Below the pieces are notes generated by a model. That model ran no database searches. It was not told where the DNA came from and worked only from the letters and a program-made list of their open reading frames with translations. From Dipteris shenzhenensis (taxonomy: Eukaryota; Polypodiophyta; Polypodiopsida; Gleicheniales): a stretch of DNA of 64,000 bases. A program made the translations under genes and the position numbers. Within the stretch, counting starts at the first letter, position 1. Each line of letters starts with the position of its first letter. The stretch lies in assembly GCA_047967505.1 (NCBI GenBank), contig CM106539.1; one strand, given 5' to 3'. Positions 11,430 to 24,540 of this stretch are shown piece after piece.

Positions 11430-13290
11430 AGGGGGTGCAATACAAGCATGTCCATTTTGCATCTGCACGTGTATCACAACCATACAAGCACTTGAGGGTC
11501 TTCAAATCACCAACTAGATGCCATTCAACTTGAAATGTTCCATGCCCATCCATTATTAATGTTTGCCCTGCCTCTTGTTTTCAAATAATCGATGGGATGC
11601 TGATTCTCTCCAAAACCCACTTCAATGTCTCATGGCACTCCTTTGGGGTCTCAAAGGCTACAAGCCACCAGATGTCCTTCTCAGATTGGACTGAGAAACC
11701 TTGCTCAACTTACTCATCCCCTTGAGCAAAATGCAATAATACAAATGCTCACCCTCTCTAGCTTGTGCTCTTTTACCAACTGAGCTTCATCCATTTTTAT
11801 AACAAATACTAGCTTGCCATCTATACAATGAAAGAGAAATAAAGTAAGGATATAGAAATGAGAAGAAATAAAGTTTAATGCGAAGAGGGAATTTCTCTTA
11901 TCTTCTTCTCTCATCCCATATAATTTGACCATGGCTCTCTGCAAATTCTCTACATCCACGTAAACATTGTTGAAAGCATTCATCTCAAACGTTTGGATGC
12001 CTGATTTCTTTTTACTGTTCCAAGTCATTATGCCACTTACACAATGGTATCCTCCAAGCTTTTCTTTAGCACATTGGTTTGTTTCTTGACATGCAAGTCT
12101 TAATAGACCACAGTGTTGGCAATGGCATTGTAGATATCTTATACTTTTCCTCCATAGCAGACTTGAAAATTTTAAAAATAGAGTTGTAAGCTTCACGACT
12201 TACACGAGCAGCATCGCAAGCTCCAAGCACCTCCTTTGCTTGCACGAGGCCCTTGAAGTCCTTCATTACCTCTCTAGCAACTTGTTCACGTAGCCCTTTT
12301 TGTCTAGGGTCCCTCAACACTTCAATGACATCACTTGGCTTTATTAAACTTCTTAGAACATATGAAGGATCACTATCATCCATTTCCATTATTCCCATCA
12401 CATCCTCCATGAAATTCCTAAAGTAGAATATAAATGAGTCTTAGTGGAAACTATGCAACACCACTAATCTTTTGGAGTAAGAAATTTCATTGAAAATTTG
12501 GGGAACTAACCTTGCAGCCCGTATTCTCCTCTTTCGAGCACCACTATTGGTTGACAATGCATCCATAGATTGCAATTGTCTTTTCCTCTCTTTGTCCCAA
12601 AGGTGTCCCCTTCAACTGTTGTACTCGTTCTATCGACTGCTCTCGTTCCTTCTCCACAGCACATTGAACTTGGCCATAGATACTAGACCTTTCCAAATAT
12701 TGGTTGCTTTCAGTGATCTTCTAGATTGATTCTTCCAATTCCTGTCGCTCCAAGTCCAGTGCACGTGCTTTGTCAATGAGTTCTTTGTTTTGTAATTGGA
12801 GATCCTGCATACTATTATGCATTGCCACAATAGTAATATTTCCCAAATGTGCAAGTTCTTCTGCTTGGGCTCTCTGCACCTCACGTGCTTGCATAGCCAA
12901 TGTATGAGAATGGTTCAATCGATTGCAATCACTGAGCAATCCAGCATGTCCATTGCCAACAAATTGAACAACATCATGCAGTGTATGAAAAGGAGGACTC
13001 TTTTGGGTGGCAGGGTCTAAGGGATACAAGTTTCCATCCACTCAAAGGTCAAGATGCTTCTTCCCTTACAATCAAAGACTATGGAGCACACTTTGAGGAG
13101 TTCCACTATATCCCAAACGGCGTGTGCTTGCATATTTTGCCTCTAGTTGTAGGTTCACATGGTACTTATTGGATATATCCTCGAATGGTGCCATGAATAC
13201 TCAAAGAGAGGTATCAGTGATGTAGGCTAAAATGTAGGGGAGAGCTGGCAAAGATGGAGCAGTGAGAGGAACAGAGTAGCAAGCTATATC
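11430..13290 (-). pseudogene. Transposase-like gene with N-terminal coiled coil, decayed copy 1
   Basis: Reading down the minus strand: a block with DGNLYPLDPATQKSPPFHTL (13041-12950); a long coiled-coil stretch (about 12930-12620, many Glu/Gln/Leu/Ala); QQLKGTPLG near 12600; then an exon from about 12413 starting MEDVMG with DPSYVLRSLIKPSDV. Later come decayed pieces with GGYHCVSGIMTWNSKKK, and finally [16 protein letters not shown] followed by C-x-x-C (11525-11450). That last motif resembles a segment found in some uncharacterised transposase-like proteins; the resemblance is from memory and weak. A second copy of the 5' half is at 58080-59430. Frames are interrupted. The gene lies inside a CACTA-like right terminus at 14455, so it may belong to that element. 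Confidence 0.45.
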
Positions 13291-13295
13291 CTATA

Positions 13296-13560
13296 GTCTT
13301 TAGGATGCATGCTTCACATGCAACATAGCACTTATAATGCTTTAACGGTCTTGTTCCAAATCCTTATTCCATAATTTTTTGCTCTCATGTTGAAGTTGGA
13401 ATGTGTACTACAACTTGAAGACAAAGTTTGTCAAATTCTATTGAGCAATGCATAAGTTATGGGTCATGCAAGATACCCATATATAGAAAAGTTCCTGAAC
13501 CTCACAAAAAATGGTTACACCCATGCAAACAATGACCCAGAAGTTAAAATTTTTTTGCCC
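13296..13560. repeat. Dispersed repeat, copy 1 of 2
   Basis: Homologous over about 260 bp to 40379-40640: shared TTTAGGATGC...GCTTCACATG, then TAATGCTTTA, and GCATAAGTTATGGGTCA. It lies just upstream of the coiled-coil gene (minus strand), so it may be its 5' flank. The other copy stands alone. Confidence 0.75.
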
Positions 13561-13814
13561 ATTTTGAATGCTATTGTTTATAAAATAAGAAATGGCAATT
13601 GTGATACCATTTCTTGCCATTTGTAAACATAATAACGAACATTTTGTATGTCACTTTATTTCCATTTTCAACATGAAATCTTGCAAATTTTAAGTCATCT
13701 TTTGCAATTTCGAATATAATAAGTGAAATTTTATGTCACCTTTTGCCATTTCAAACATAACTTTTATGTCACCTTTTACCATTTCTTTCACAGTTGGTCT
13801 CAAATGTACTGCCA

Positions 13815-14370
13815 TTTCATGCATTCAAAATGGCAAAAATATATGGTACTTTTGGTTGCCATTTCAATTATGAAAATGGCAAAACTATATTGCAGTTTTA
13901 GTTGCCATTTCATACATAAAAATGACAGAATATATGGCACTTTTGGTTGCATTTTAGACATAAAAATGGCAAAAATATGTGGCACTTTTGGTTGCCATTT
14001 TGCATGTGAAAATGGCAATACTATGTGGCACTTTTGGTGGCCATTTAAGACATCAAAATGGCAAAAATATATGGCACTTTTGGTTGCCATTTTGCATGTG
14101 GAAATGGAAAAACTATATGGCACTTTTAGTTGCCATTTAATATGTAAAAATGGCACTTTCAATTGCCATTTTAGATACAAAAATGGTAGAAATATATGGC
14201 ACTCTTGGTTGCGATTTTGTATGTGGAAATGGCAAAACTATATGGCACTTTTAGTTGCCATTTCATACGTAAAAATGGCAAAATATATGGCACTTTTGGT
14301 TGCCATTATGGACACATAAATGGCAAAAATATCTAGCACTTTTGGTTGCCATTTCCAAAAAATGGCACAT
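13815..14370. repeat. 46-bp palindrome-rich satellite, about 12 units
   Basis: Each unit contains AAATGGCAAAA... and, about 20 bp on, its near-complement TTTTGGTTGCCATTT, so every unit can fold. Landmarks AAATGGCA recur near 13828, 13873, 13961, 14008, 14054, 14146, 14224, 14270 and 14315. The array is open in one plus frame (13723-14319), but only because of its composition. It ends about 70 bp before a CACTA-like terminus, which is where CACTA elements carry subterminal repeats. Confidence 0.8.
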
Positions 14371-14440
14371 GTGGAAATGGTGGCAAGAAAGTGCCATTTA
14401 ATAATGTAGAAATGTCACTTTTGGGCTGCCATTTCTACCT

Positions 14441-14455
14441 AGTTTTGTAGTAGTG
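14441..14455 (-). mobile_element. CACTA-like transposon terminus (right end)
   Basis: The minus strand reads CACTACTACAAAACT, the form expected for the terminal inverted repeat of plant CACTA (En/Spm) elements, with an array of subterminal repeats immediately inside. No matching left terminus was found in the window, so a 3-bp target duplication cannot be tested. Confidence 0.5.
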
Positions 14456-15537
14456 TCGTTTTGGGGGTAATGGATTATGGGTCGCCCATTCCTCACTCAT
14501 GTTCAAATTCTCTTCCATGGACCCACATTCCTCGCCAGACAGCCTATCTTTGCCCCACAAGTTCATGCACAATGGACTAGTGTGCCCCATGGGGAATCCT
14601 AATCACTTGCTTCTCGTTTACTCTTTGGTGAGATCTCTAGGAATCCACAATAATTGCACAGAAAAGGGAGGCACGACCACAAGAGCTTCAAGCTCTCTAC
14701 AAGTGTAGGGCTCCCCTCACTTCAATTTCTCGATTTTAAACCAGCAGGTGTCTTCTCCAAAAGTTGATGGACCTGTCACTTATATCTACCAAATTCGAAC
14801 CACTAATTGTCTTTGTCACATTATCTCCCAATAATCCCATGCTATTGACAGGAGAAATTGGATTTGGTGCATCTGCTTCTACTCGCTCCATTTCAATAGG
14901 AAGGAGGATTGCCATTTACCTTGTCTAGAGAATCCGGTTCAATTGAAGGGATGTCATTTCTCAAGTTTTTGAGAAAATCAAGCAAATCTCGATCAACAGT
15001 AGTAGTATTGACCGATTGACCCACTGCCAAATAGACAAAAACAAAGTATGTAAGGACTACTTCAAGTAACACTCAATCATGTCTCTTCCCCCCCCCCTCG
15101 TGTGTGTGTGTGTGTGTTCTCTTCTTCTTCTGCTTTGTCAAGGTCCAACAATGGTTAAAAACCATCCCTAGCCATACGATCAAAGCAAATGCCCTTGCAG
15201 AGAAGTCTAATCCACGTGCTCTACTAGTCGCCATCAACTTGGAAGATGCTCGCAGGTCACCATCAACTTAGAAAACTAAGCTGTAGTGCAGAAGATCGGC
15301 CAGCCATCGATGTAGCCTGTCATCCTTGACCCTGAATTTCGGGAATGCCCACGGGAGGCATTTACTTCATGTCTTCTTCTTTTCAGCTTTCAATTTGCTT
15401 TGGGAGGCCTTTTGAATGTATTGAACTTGTTCTTCCCCTTTCTCTCTCTCTCTTCTCCTTCTTCTGTCTCTCTCTCTTCTTCCTCTTCTCTCTCTTGGCA
15501 GGCCACATGAATGAAATTCATCTTGTTTTAAAGACTA
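14456..15537. other. Gene-free stretch with a GT microsatellite
   Basis: No supported gene. A C run and (GT)n lie at about 15090-15118, and CT-rich sequence at 15440-15500. Short frames are not supported by codon structure or recognisable motifs. Confidence 0.5.
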
Positions 15538-17073
15538 CGAGTAACCTGACCCGTCTACGACGGGCTAGCGACCCGCTCCGCCGGGTCTCAAGATGCTAAA
15601 ATGTCTGAAACCAGCAACATGTTCTAACCAAAAAAAAAGTCTACGACATAGTACTTCAAAATATTTAAAAAAACCTATACAAAGATTACTGAAATAAAGA
15701 TTTCCCACCCAAGAAAGCCTCAAGAGGGTTTGAAAGAGCAATGTCATACTCCTAGGCTCTTGTTGTTGCCAATTGCAAAACTTCCTTGTACACAACATTT
15801 GTGGTAGAAGTATTATCCATCTCCTCGCCCCTAGCATTAGATGCACTCTGCAAAATGAAAACCTTAGGTAACAGTGTTTGATGCTCGGATATGTGAAAAT
15901 GCCACGTATAGTTGGCCATGATTGAATACCGGTGTCACCAAGTACAGCCCCAAAAACAAACAATGTTTGGCCCTGTGGCTTATTGATTGTCATGCAAAAT
16001 GCCAAATCGGATAGGAAATTGCCATCTCCTCATGTCGAATGGGAGTTTAAGGTTGGTCGAAATGAATGTTATCCTTCCAATAAACGTTCTATCACCCGTT
16101 TTTCAGCTTCTAACACTTTCTGTGAAACTCTTTCCAAATACACATCCGCAAACACAGTCATAATTGAACATATAAAATCTAAAATAGACACCTAAAAAGA
16201 AAAAAGTATGCGGCCATGTACTATAGGGAAAAAGCCTGCGCCGACCATGTGCTCCACATCCGCCATGTCCAAAAAAAAATTAATCTATGACAGAGTACTT
16301 CAAAAATATCACATCCAAAAGTGCAATCACATGTATGAACATGCAATAGCTACATCAAACAACTGATTGATATATCCAAATACACAGCCGCAAATAAAGT
16401 CATAACTGAACATACAAAATCTACAACAGACACACAAACATCCCTAAGGGAAAAGTCTACGACCATGTGTTACACGGAAAGGCCTGCGACGTTCGCCACA
16501 TCCACCGCAGTTATGAAAATACAACGGGGTACCAACATTCGTATATGGGCCAGCATCACACAGAAAGATAAATTGGGAACTATAATTATTGAGCTGGCAA
16601 TCTAGGACAGCGTAATATCCCATATGGATTGTGGATGTGGAGATTCATTAGAAACCCTAAATCAGGAACAGTCCTAAAAGATAAACAATAGCATGTTTTC
16701 CCACTCACATATAATCGAAAAAAAACCTTTTATTTTAACAAAAAAATAAAGCAACAAACAATGTACACGATTCTTACCCAAGGTAGCTCTCCAGCTCAAG
16801 CAAATCCAACAACAGTTGCGCGCTCTCCAGAGATCCCCAGCCCATACGATCTGCAATTTTCTAAAAGTGAGTGACTATACTATTAAACATGTCAACATAA
16901 AACGTGGTTGTCAAGCAACTATGTACCTTGCACCTGCGCTCTTGTCATCTCCTCATGTCGAATGGAAGTTTAAGGTTGGTCGGAATGAATGTTATCCTTC
17001 GAATAAACGTTCTATCACCAGCATTGGTACCAATAATGATTTTAGCTTCTAACACTTTCGTGTGAAACTTTTT
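15538..17073 (-). mobile_element. Mosaic Helitron fragments with a second terminus copy
   Basis: From left: terminus copy at 15538-15600 with two perfect hairpins (15550-15564, CCCGTC-TAC-GACGGG; 15570-15587, GACCCG-CTCCGC-CGGGTC). Next is a helicase C-terminal fragment, 15690-16137 (MTINKPQGQTL on the minus strand), then tail sequence, 16138-16945, duplicated at 17238-18300. Last is another helicase fragment, 16946-17073. Both helicase fragments break at the position matching 19049 in the main gene. Confidence 0.7.
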
Positions 17074-18600
17074 CGAGTAACCTGACCCGTCTACGATGGG
17101 CTAGCGACCCGCTCTGCCGGGTCTCAAGATGCTAAAATGTCTGAAACCAGCAACATATTCTAACAAAAAAAAAAATGTCTACGACATAGTACTTCAAAAT
17201 ATTGCATCTGAAAGTGAAACCAGAGAACTCATTGATATGTCCAAATACACATCCGCATACAAAGTCATAACTGAATATACAAAATGTACAATAGACACAC
17301 AAACATCCCTAAAGGGAAACGTCTGTGGCCATGTACTATAGGGAAAAGCCTGTGCCGGCCATGTACTCCACATTTGCCATGTCCAATAAAAAAATTTCTC
17401 TATGACAGAGTACTTCAAAAAAATATCACATCCAAAAGTGCAGTCACATGTCTGAACATGCAATAGCTACATCAAAGAACTGACTGATATATCCAAATAC
17501 ACAGTCGTAAAATAAAGTCATAACTGAACATACAAAATCTACAACACACACACAAACATCCCTAAGGGAAAAGCCTGCGGCCATGTACTGCAGGGAAAAG
17601 CCTGCGACGGCCATTCAGTCTACGTCCACCACGTCCGCCGCGTCCACCACGGCTACGAACACACAATGGAGTACCAACAATCGTATCTGGACCAGCATCA
17701 TATAGAAAGACAATTTAGAAACTATAATTATTGAGCCATAAAACTTTTATACATGTATGTTGGTAAAACCCAACTCATTCTTTAGAGTACTTACTCAGAC
17801 GCAAAGGGCTGTCAACAATGCTGGCAAAGGTGTACGTGTAGTCCCCATTTTGCCCTCGATAGAAAATTCGTGTCCACACACATTCATAGTATCCCAGCCA
17901 ACGAACAGTGATGGTTTGTGGTCCATCATCCCTATGAAGCCGGCAACCCAGGACAGCGTAATATCCCAAATGGACTCGTCCATCCAAAGGATTGTGGACG
18001 TGGAGATTCATTAGAAACCCTGAATCAGGAACAGTCCTAAAAGACAAACAATAGCATGTTTTCCCACTCAAATATAATCCAAAAAGACTTTTGTTTTAAC
18101 AAAAAATAAAGCATTAAACAATCCACACAGTTCTTACCCAAGGTAGCTCTCCAGCTCAAGCAAATCCAACAACAGTTGTGCGCTCTCCAGAGATCCCCAG
18201 CCTGCAGGATCTACAATTTTCTAAAAGTGAGTGACTATACTATTAAACGTGTCAACATAAAACGTGGTTGTCAAGCAACTATGTACCTTGCACCTGTGCT
18301 CTTGTTTCGGTGACAAATGTGAACTGCCTAGACATCCTATCACATTGCAAAAAAAGAATGCACGTGTCAATCTACATATACTGGAAAAAAACAATAGGCT
18401 TTGAAAAGAAAATAGCCTGTAGTGTATTGCAAACCCATAACTCAAATTAAAAATGAAATCCAAACATTATCAAGGACAAAGTCATGAAATATTACGTCTC
18501 ACTTCATCTTTGTATAAATAGCCAACATTCCCAAAGACCTATGATAGTTGGAATACTGAAAGAACTTAAAAAAAAGCTATACAAAGATTACCGAAATGAA
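17074..18600 (-). mobile_element. Helitron 3' tail and candidate terminus
   Basis: Non-coding tail downstream of the helicase stop. It contains an open block at 17775-18071 that I cannot identify. The end at 17074-17120 (minus strand ...GACGGGTCAGGTTACTCG) has an inverted repeat GACCCG-CTCTGC-CGGGTC and the remains of a second hairpin. The flanking sequence changes abruptly at 17074. The usual CTRR end is not present, so the exact terminus is uncertain. Confidence 0.5.
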
Positions 18601-18653
18601 GATTTTCCACCCAAGAAAGTCTGAGGAGGGCTTGAAAGAGCAATGTCATACTC

Positions 18654-21600
18654 CTAGGCTCTTGCTGTTGCCAATTGCAAAACTTCCTTGTACACAACAT
18701 TTGTGGTAGAAGTATTATCCATCTCCTCGCCCTTGGCATCAGACGCACTCTGCGAAATAAAAACCTTAACAGCATTTGATGATCGGATACGTGAAAATGC
18801 CACATATAATTGGCCATGACTGAATACCGGTGTCGCCAAGTACAGCCCCAAAACTGACAATGTTTGGCCCTGTGACTTATTGATTGTCATGCCAAATGCC
18901 AATCGGATAGGAAATTGCCGTCTCCTCATGTTGAATGGAAGTTTAACGTTGGTCGGAATGAATGTTATCCTTGGAATAAACGTTCTATCACCAGCATTGT
19001 TACCCGTAATGATTTCAGCTTCTAACACTTTTGTGTGAAACTCTTTGCATATCAACCGTGTCCCATTGCACAAACCCTGGCGAGGATTCAAATTACGCAA
19101 CAAAATTATAGGAGCATTCCTTTTCAAAACCAACCGATGTGGGGGATATCCACCACCAAGATCAAGACTGTTCAAATACTCGACTGCAAACAAAAAGGAA
19201 TCTCCCCCTAAGTTGTCCACTGAGTCTGCACTTAGGTACTCCCTTTCCTCACCGGGCATTGCCTTCAATGCCGTAGTATTAATTGCATCAACCTCGATGT
19301 TTCGAGGTGCAAGAATAGCACGCTCTCGAAAGTATGGTGCATAGTCCAAAATAGTTGCAAGCCCTCGATATACCCATCTAATGAGGCCTTCCATGGACTT
19401 TGCCTCTAAAAGCATATGCGATGGAATCACCACAGTATCTTCTTTTGTACATCTATTTATCCCATTGCCAATGTCCAAAACCCATTGCATGAACTCTTGC
19501 TCAGCACAATTATCACCATTCCGAAGGACCCGCATATTCTGCGTTAACTTCAATACTGTAGTGCGACCCCAAATCCTTGAGTGGCATAAGGTAGCATTGA
19601 CAATGTCCTCTCGTCCTGCCTTTGGAAGAACTGGCAAGACTTGCCTAAAATCCCCCCCCAACAATACCACCTTCCCACCAAAAAGTTGCTCATTGGACAT
19701 GATATCTCGCAAAGTTCTGTCTAGTGCCTCGAAAGCAAACCGGTGAGTCATGGGTGCCTCATCCCATATTATCAGCCTAGCCATCTTCAAAACATCTGCA
19801 AGTTGACTATTAACCTTAATATTGCAACTGCTAGTACCATCCAGCTCCAGCGGTATCTTGAATCGTGAGTGTGCCGTGCATCCATTGGCTAGTAGCAATG
19901 CAGCAATCCCAGAAGATGCACATGCCAAAGCGATGAGCCCCTCCCCCCGCAATCGAGAGAGCAAGCAATTGTAGAGAAAGGTCTTTCCAGACCCTCCTAT
20001 ACCATCGAGAAAAAAGACCTCACCACCATCTCCATAAACCCTTGCCAAAATCCGATCGAATGCAGCACGTTGACAGTGATTCAAGGACATTTCCATTTGC
20101 TGGGCAGTCTGTGCTTCTTTCACACAATCAAACATTCTTTCTTCTTGCAATAAACCATTTCCAGCTTCTGACAAAGATGTTCTATCTACAACAGGCATTC
20201 CGTCAAACTCAGCCAACCTTCGACCATGTTGTTGAAGAATGTGCTCTAAGTGCAATATAGCCTTCTTTATTGCTAGTTCACGACGACCAATTAAATTCCC
20301 CTTACTTGATTCCAATATATTAAAAAAATCATCCGAAAGCTCAAGGGAAAATTTTTCCCACAAAAGTTGAGGAGACGTTGGCTCACAAAAAACCAATATT
20401 GTGACAAATAGGTGTCTCAATTGTGCACTATTTTGATAAAACACAGCCTCTTGCATACACACAAACCATTCATCATCACTCTCCAACAATCCCCGTGCTA
20501 TGCATGCTGCCTTGAAAGTAGGGTACACTTCGCTGTCAAAAGTACGTAGGTCATCAAAGGACTTGCATCCCGTGCACACATTAAGAAGCATACGCATGAA
20601 GTAGAGCTCACCAGCTGAGGGGGAAATATTGTACATCCGACCTATGGTATTCCCCTTTTGTCTTCTAGTCCACCGCTTACTGGTTTTGTTCCAAACCAAC
20701 TTCTCTGGCAAGTCACCATATAGCAAGTTGCTTGCGTCAGATTGCAACTGATTATAAGTGAACCATTCTGTGAGGGTGGTCTTTTGATTTTGTTCCCTGC
20801 CTACAACATTTTGCAAATCATCATCATCTCGAAAGATGACGTTATTGCACATCGGAAGATGAACTTGCAATCTTTGCACATCGGGTTTTTCATCGTGTGT
20901 GGCATACTCATAAATCCGCCAACATGCTTCTGATGCTGACACGTAACGTGCATCTAAGTAACTACTAATCTCATCAATGGCACCATCAACTCTGTTGTGC
21001 AAATGCCCTTGCTCTCCTGCATTATTTAGCTGCATCTTGATAATGGCTCTGTCATGACCTTTGTACACATATTTATACAAATACTTAACTGCAGTGATTG
21101 TGGAGCATATTTCAACATTGATGTGTGCCTTGTACTTCATGGAGAGGAAAGGATTAAATGGCACAATCCAACGATTATCAATCACACCCCCTTTCACTTG
21201 TACCTTTCTACCATCATCACGACGCATGTAAACTGGATAGCCATCATTACCAACAATAGTCGTCTGTGAGAATCCACGTGGATAATGACGAATGCATTTT
21301 CCATCAACCATGCAAGCTGCAGATGGATTTAGTGCACCACACGGACCATGGACACTACATTGCCCAATAATATCATGCAACTCTGGGAACATAGCCTTAT
21401 CTGCAACTCCGCACACACTAATCGGTCATAGTGACCGATCTCCATGGGTTTGAAACCACTTTCTAATATCAACAATATGTGTGAGTGTGGCAGGCCTCTC
21501 TTTTGAAACTCTATGACACTCACATATCCAACCACCTTCCCAAACAAATTATGTTTTGTAATTGACTGCATCATGTCCTTATGCTTTTGGAAAAACACAC

Positions 21601-23884
21601 GGGCTGTCAAATCTGGACGGTCTTGTGCAGTTTGCCCTGGCAACAATGCTATAGATATTTCAGGCCATTTGGGATTACAGGTGAATGTTATGAATAAATC
21701 CGGTTTGCCCCTTTTTCTGACAATTGCCATAGCATCTTGGTATAGCTGGCACATATACCGAGGCCCTCCTGTAAAAGAAGAAGGCAACACCACCCTACGC
21801 CCTGCAGCATTGCCAAGCACAGTACGTGTCCCATCAGCTGTATTCACCATGTCCATCAACCCTTGATAGACTTCAGCGCGTAGGGAAGCTTGGTTGTTTC
21901 GTATCCACACCAACCTAGACTCTTCCATGCTACTATAGGCATCAACCATGTATTGCTGCAGCAATCTACCCCCACGCAAAAGACATGCATTTGTATCATA
22001 TCTCACTTGCAAAAGATATGCGTAGTATTGTCTCTGGGTGACACAACTCTGTCCACGTATCTCGTGCAATGGTGTGTGATTAGGAACATCACTATATGGG
22101 ATATATGGATGCCAACCATCTTCTCCCCGAGGGAACAAAAGAACATACATGAGAGGCATGTATGATCGGTGCAAATTAGATATTCTACGCACAAACCCAT
22201 TGCGGCTAAAAATTTGAATGTCCCGATTTCCAATATCAAAGTCATCCCCTTGTCCTGGCATGATTGCAGCAACCTCGCTAGCCATAGGAGCCAAGTACTG
22301 CCTTGAGGTGGAGCGGCTCTCACAAATAACCATCCTCAGGTTTGTATGTGGATTTGTTCTTAGCACTTGCCCAATAGCCATCAATGCACTGGCATATGGA
22401 TTGCACTCGTGCATCATCCTCTACAACAACTCCAAAATGCCTGGATCCAAACCAGGCATCCCATCTAAACGGTGTTCTAGTTCATGATCAGTATCATACA
22501 CGTACAACTGTGCAAAACGTGGCATCTCTTGCCTAGCCTCATCCGGCAACAAATTTCCAACCTGATGATACACACTACCATGGACTCGAAAGTTTTGTAT
22601 ACCCCCATTCCCACGGAACATTTGATCAACATGGGCTCCCAATGAAACAAATGCCATGGCACTATTATAAGCCCTAATGTTTTTCTTAAATAGTCTGCTT
22701 CTAGCATCATGTCCGTGCAGTAGAACTCTCAAAATCTCTGGTGGTTCTTCTAACTGCAACAATGACACACGACCAACTTTGCAACAGTGCTTGCCCACAA
22801 CTTGATGCATATGCATTCGCGTCTCTTGTTTCCACAGTTGAGCCTGGCAAAAGCTACATGTATGATCCATGGATCCGAGTGCATGAACAGAAGGAGCATC
22901 GAAGACCAGTGGATACAAAGATGGATGCTCTACATTTTCCCTTAATGGAAAAGTACGCAAGATAGAGAGGCTCCCCCCTGCACCCAAAATCACAGCCCTA
23001 TTGTGAACAACACGCCTTCGGGCTCTTAAATGAGTAGCATCCCTGGTTGCATCCATTTGAGTAGTTGTACATACTACTGGAGCATGTTCATGCTCATTAC
23101 GTACTATTGGTGCAGTATGGAGGTCCATTCTATTTTCAGCAGTGCATGCTACATTACTGTGCCCATGTATTTGATTCTGTTCTCTTCGTAGGCCAACTTC
23201 TACATCCATAGATTCCATTGCCCCCCTCACACTTCTAGCAACTTGTGTTCTCGACCTTGTTCTTTGTATAGCATAAATGCGACGGGCCGCCCGTGTTGAA
23301 TCCATTTGAGTACTTGTACCTATTACTGGAGCATGTTCATGCTCATTTTCTATAGTTGGTAAAGTATTGACATCCATTGTATTTTCAGCAATGCACGGTA
23401 CATTACTGTGCCCATACATTTGGTCCTGTTGTCTGCGAAGGCCATCTTCTACATCCATAGATTCCACAGCCACCCTCACGCTTCTAACTCCTTGTGTTTT
23501 CGACCTTGTTCTTTGTATAGCATAACTACGACGGGCCGCCCGTGTTGAATCCATTTGAGTAGGTGTACCTATCACTGAAGCATGTTGATGCACTCTACCT
23601 ACTGTTACTGAAGTATTGAGGTCCATTGTATTTTCAGCCACAATGCACGCTACATTACTGCATCCATGTATCTGATTGTGTTGACTGCAAACTCCTACTT
23701 CTACACCCATAGATTCCACAGCCACCCTCATGCTTCTAGCACCTTGTGTTTTAGACCTTGTTCTTTGTATAGCATAAGCACGACGGGCTGCCCGCGTTGA
23801 ATCCAACAATCTTCTCCTATGAGAACGTATTGAATGTAGCCTCTCTTCTATTTGTCTTGCCATCTTCTGTATCCACTCAACCAA
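18654..23884 (-). pseudogene. Helitron Rep/PIF1-like helicase (RepHel), one stop and one frameshift
   Basis: Rolling-circle transposase of about 1,770 codons. From the ATG at 23884: an N-terminal region with three ~83-residue repeats (23800-23045); a Cys/His region (CSFCQAQLW...HMHQVVGKHCC); then the Helitron N-terminal domain. TAG at 22421-22423 interrupts this domain where the family has Gln, and the frame continues. The Rep domain follows, with FTCNPKWPEI and the two-histidine motif GLPHSHILL (near 21490). A frameshift lies near 21400-21420. Then come the catalytic-tyrosine region YLYKYVYKGHDRA and the PIF1 helicase: GIGGSGKT (Walker A, near 20010), IIWDEAPM (Walker B), GGDFRQ, and near the C-terminus INKSQGQTL...LYVAFSR. 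It ends at 18654. Only two lesions over 5.2 kb suggest recent activity. Confidence 0.9.
23045..23800 (-). repeat. Three in-frame ~83-residue repeats in the Helitron Rep N-terminus
   Basis: The unit starts STRAARR-YAIQRTRS, continues with VESMDVE and HGHSNVAC, and ends near HAPVIGT-TQMD. Plus-strand landmarks GACGGG at 23281, 23530 and 23782 give periods of 249 and 252 bp. A degenerate fourth start lies at about 23050. Period in multiples of three and frame preservation across copies suggest selection at the protein level during amplification. Confidence 0.85.
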
Positions 23885-24335
23885 CTACATAAATATCTAT
23901 TCCTCAAAGGGAAAAATAGATTAATCAAATAACTTATGCATCATCCCTAACCATGACAAAGCCATCCCTTTCCCATCTATCTAAAATTGAGAGCGGACCA
24001 TCTATGCATTGAACTCATTATCTTTCGTAAGAGTAATGCTCATATTTTTTCAACATGTGAGCAAAATACAATACCATATGTGCAACCATCATTTGAAATA
24101 TAAAAACCAAAGCTAACATATCTTTAAAAAAACTCAAAGTTGACCATCTCAAAAAAAGTATAACCATTGCATCAGCATTTATGCGAATACATGATGCAAA
24201 GAAATTACAAATATTTGAGTATATCTTAAATAAAACGAAAATGGGAAGGAACAATAGGCAATTCAAATATTGAATTAAATTAGCTTCCATTGCCATATAT
24301 ATGTCAAATGAAAGTAAATATAATCATTTGCAAAA

Positions 24336-24539
24336 AACTTGTCTTGCCAAATAATATAAGGGCAACCCAACTACATGAATCCCATAGAAACATTTGGGAT
24401 TCCAGTACAAAAAGTGACATAAAAGTCTCAGGAGTCAAACTTGTCTTGCCAAATAACATAAGGGCAACCCAAGTACATGAATCCCATAGAAGCATTTGGG
24501 ATTCTAGTACAAAAAGTGACATAAAAGTCTTAGGAGACT
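24336..24539. repeat. 102-bp tandem duplication
   Basis: Two units of 102 bp (24336-24437 and 24438-24539), each starting AACTTGTCTTGCCAAATAA/C and differing at only a few positions. It lies directly after the stop codon of the 24541-25293 ORF. Confidence 0.9.
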
Positions 24540-24540
24540 C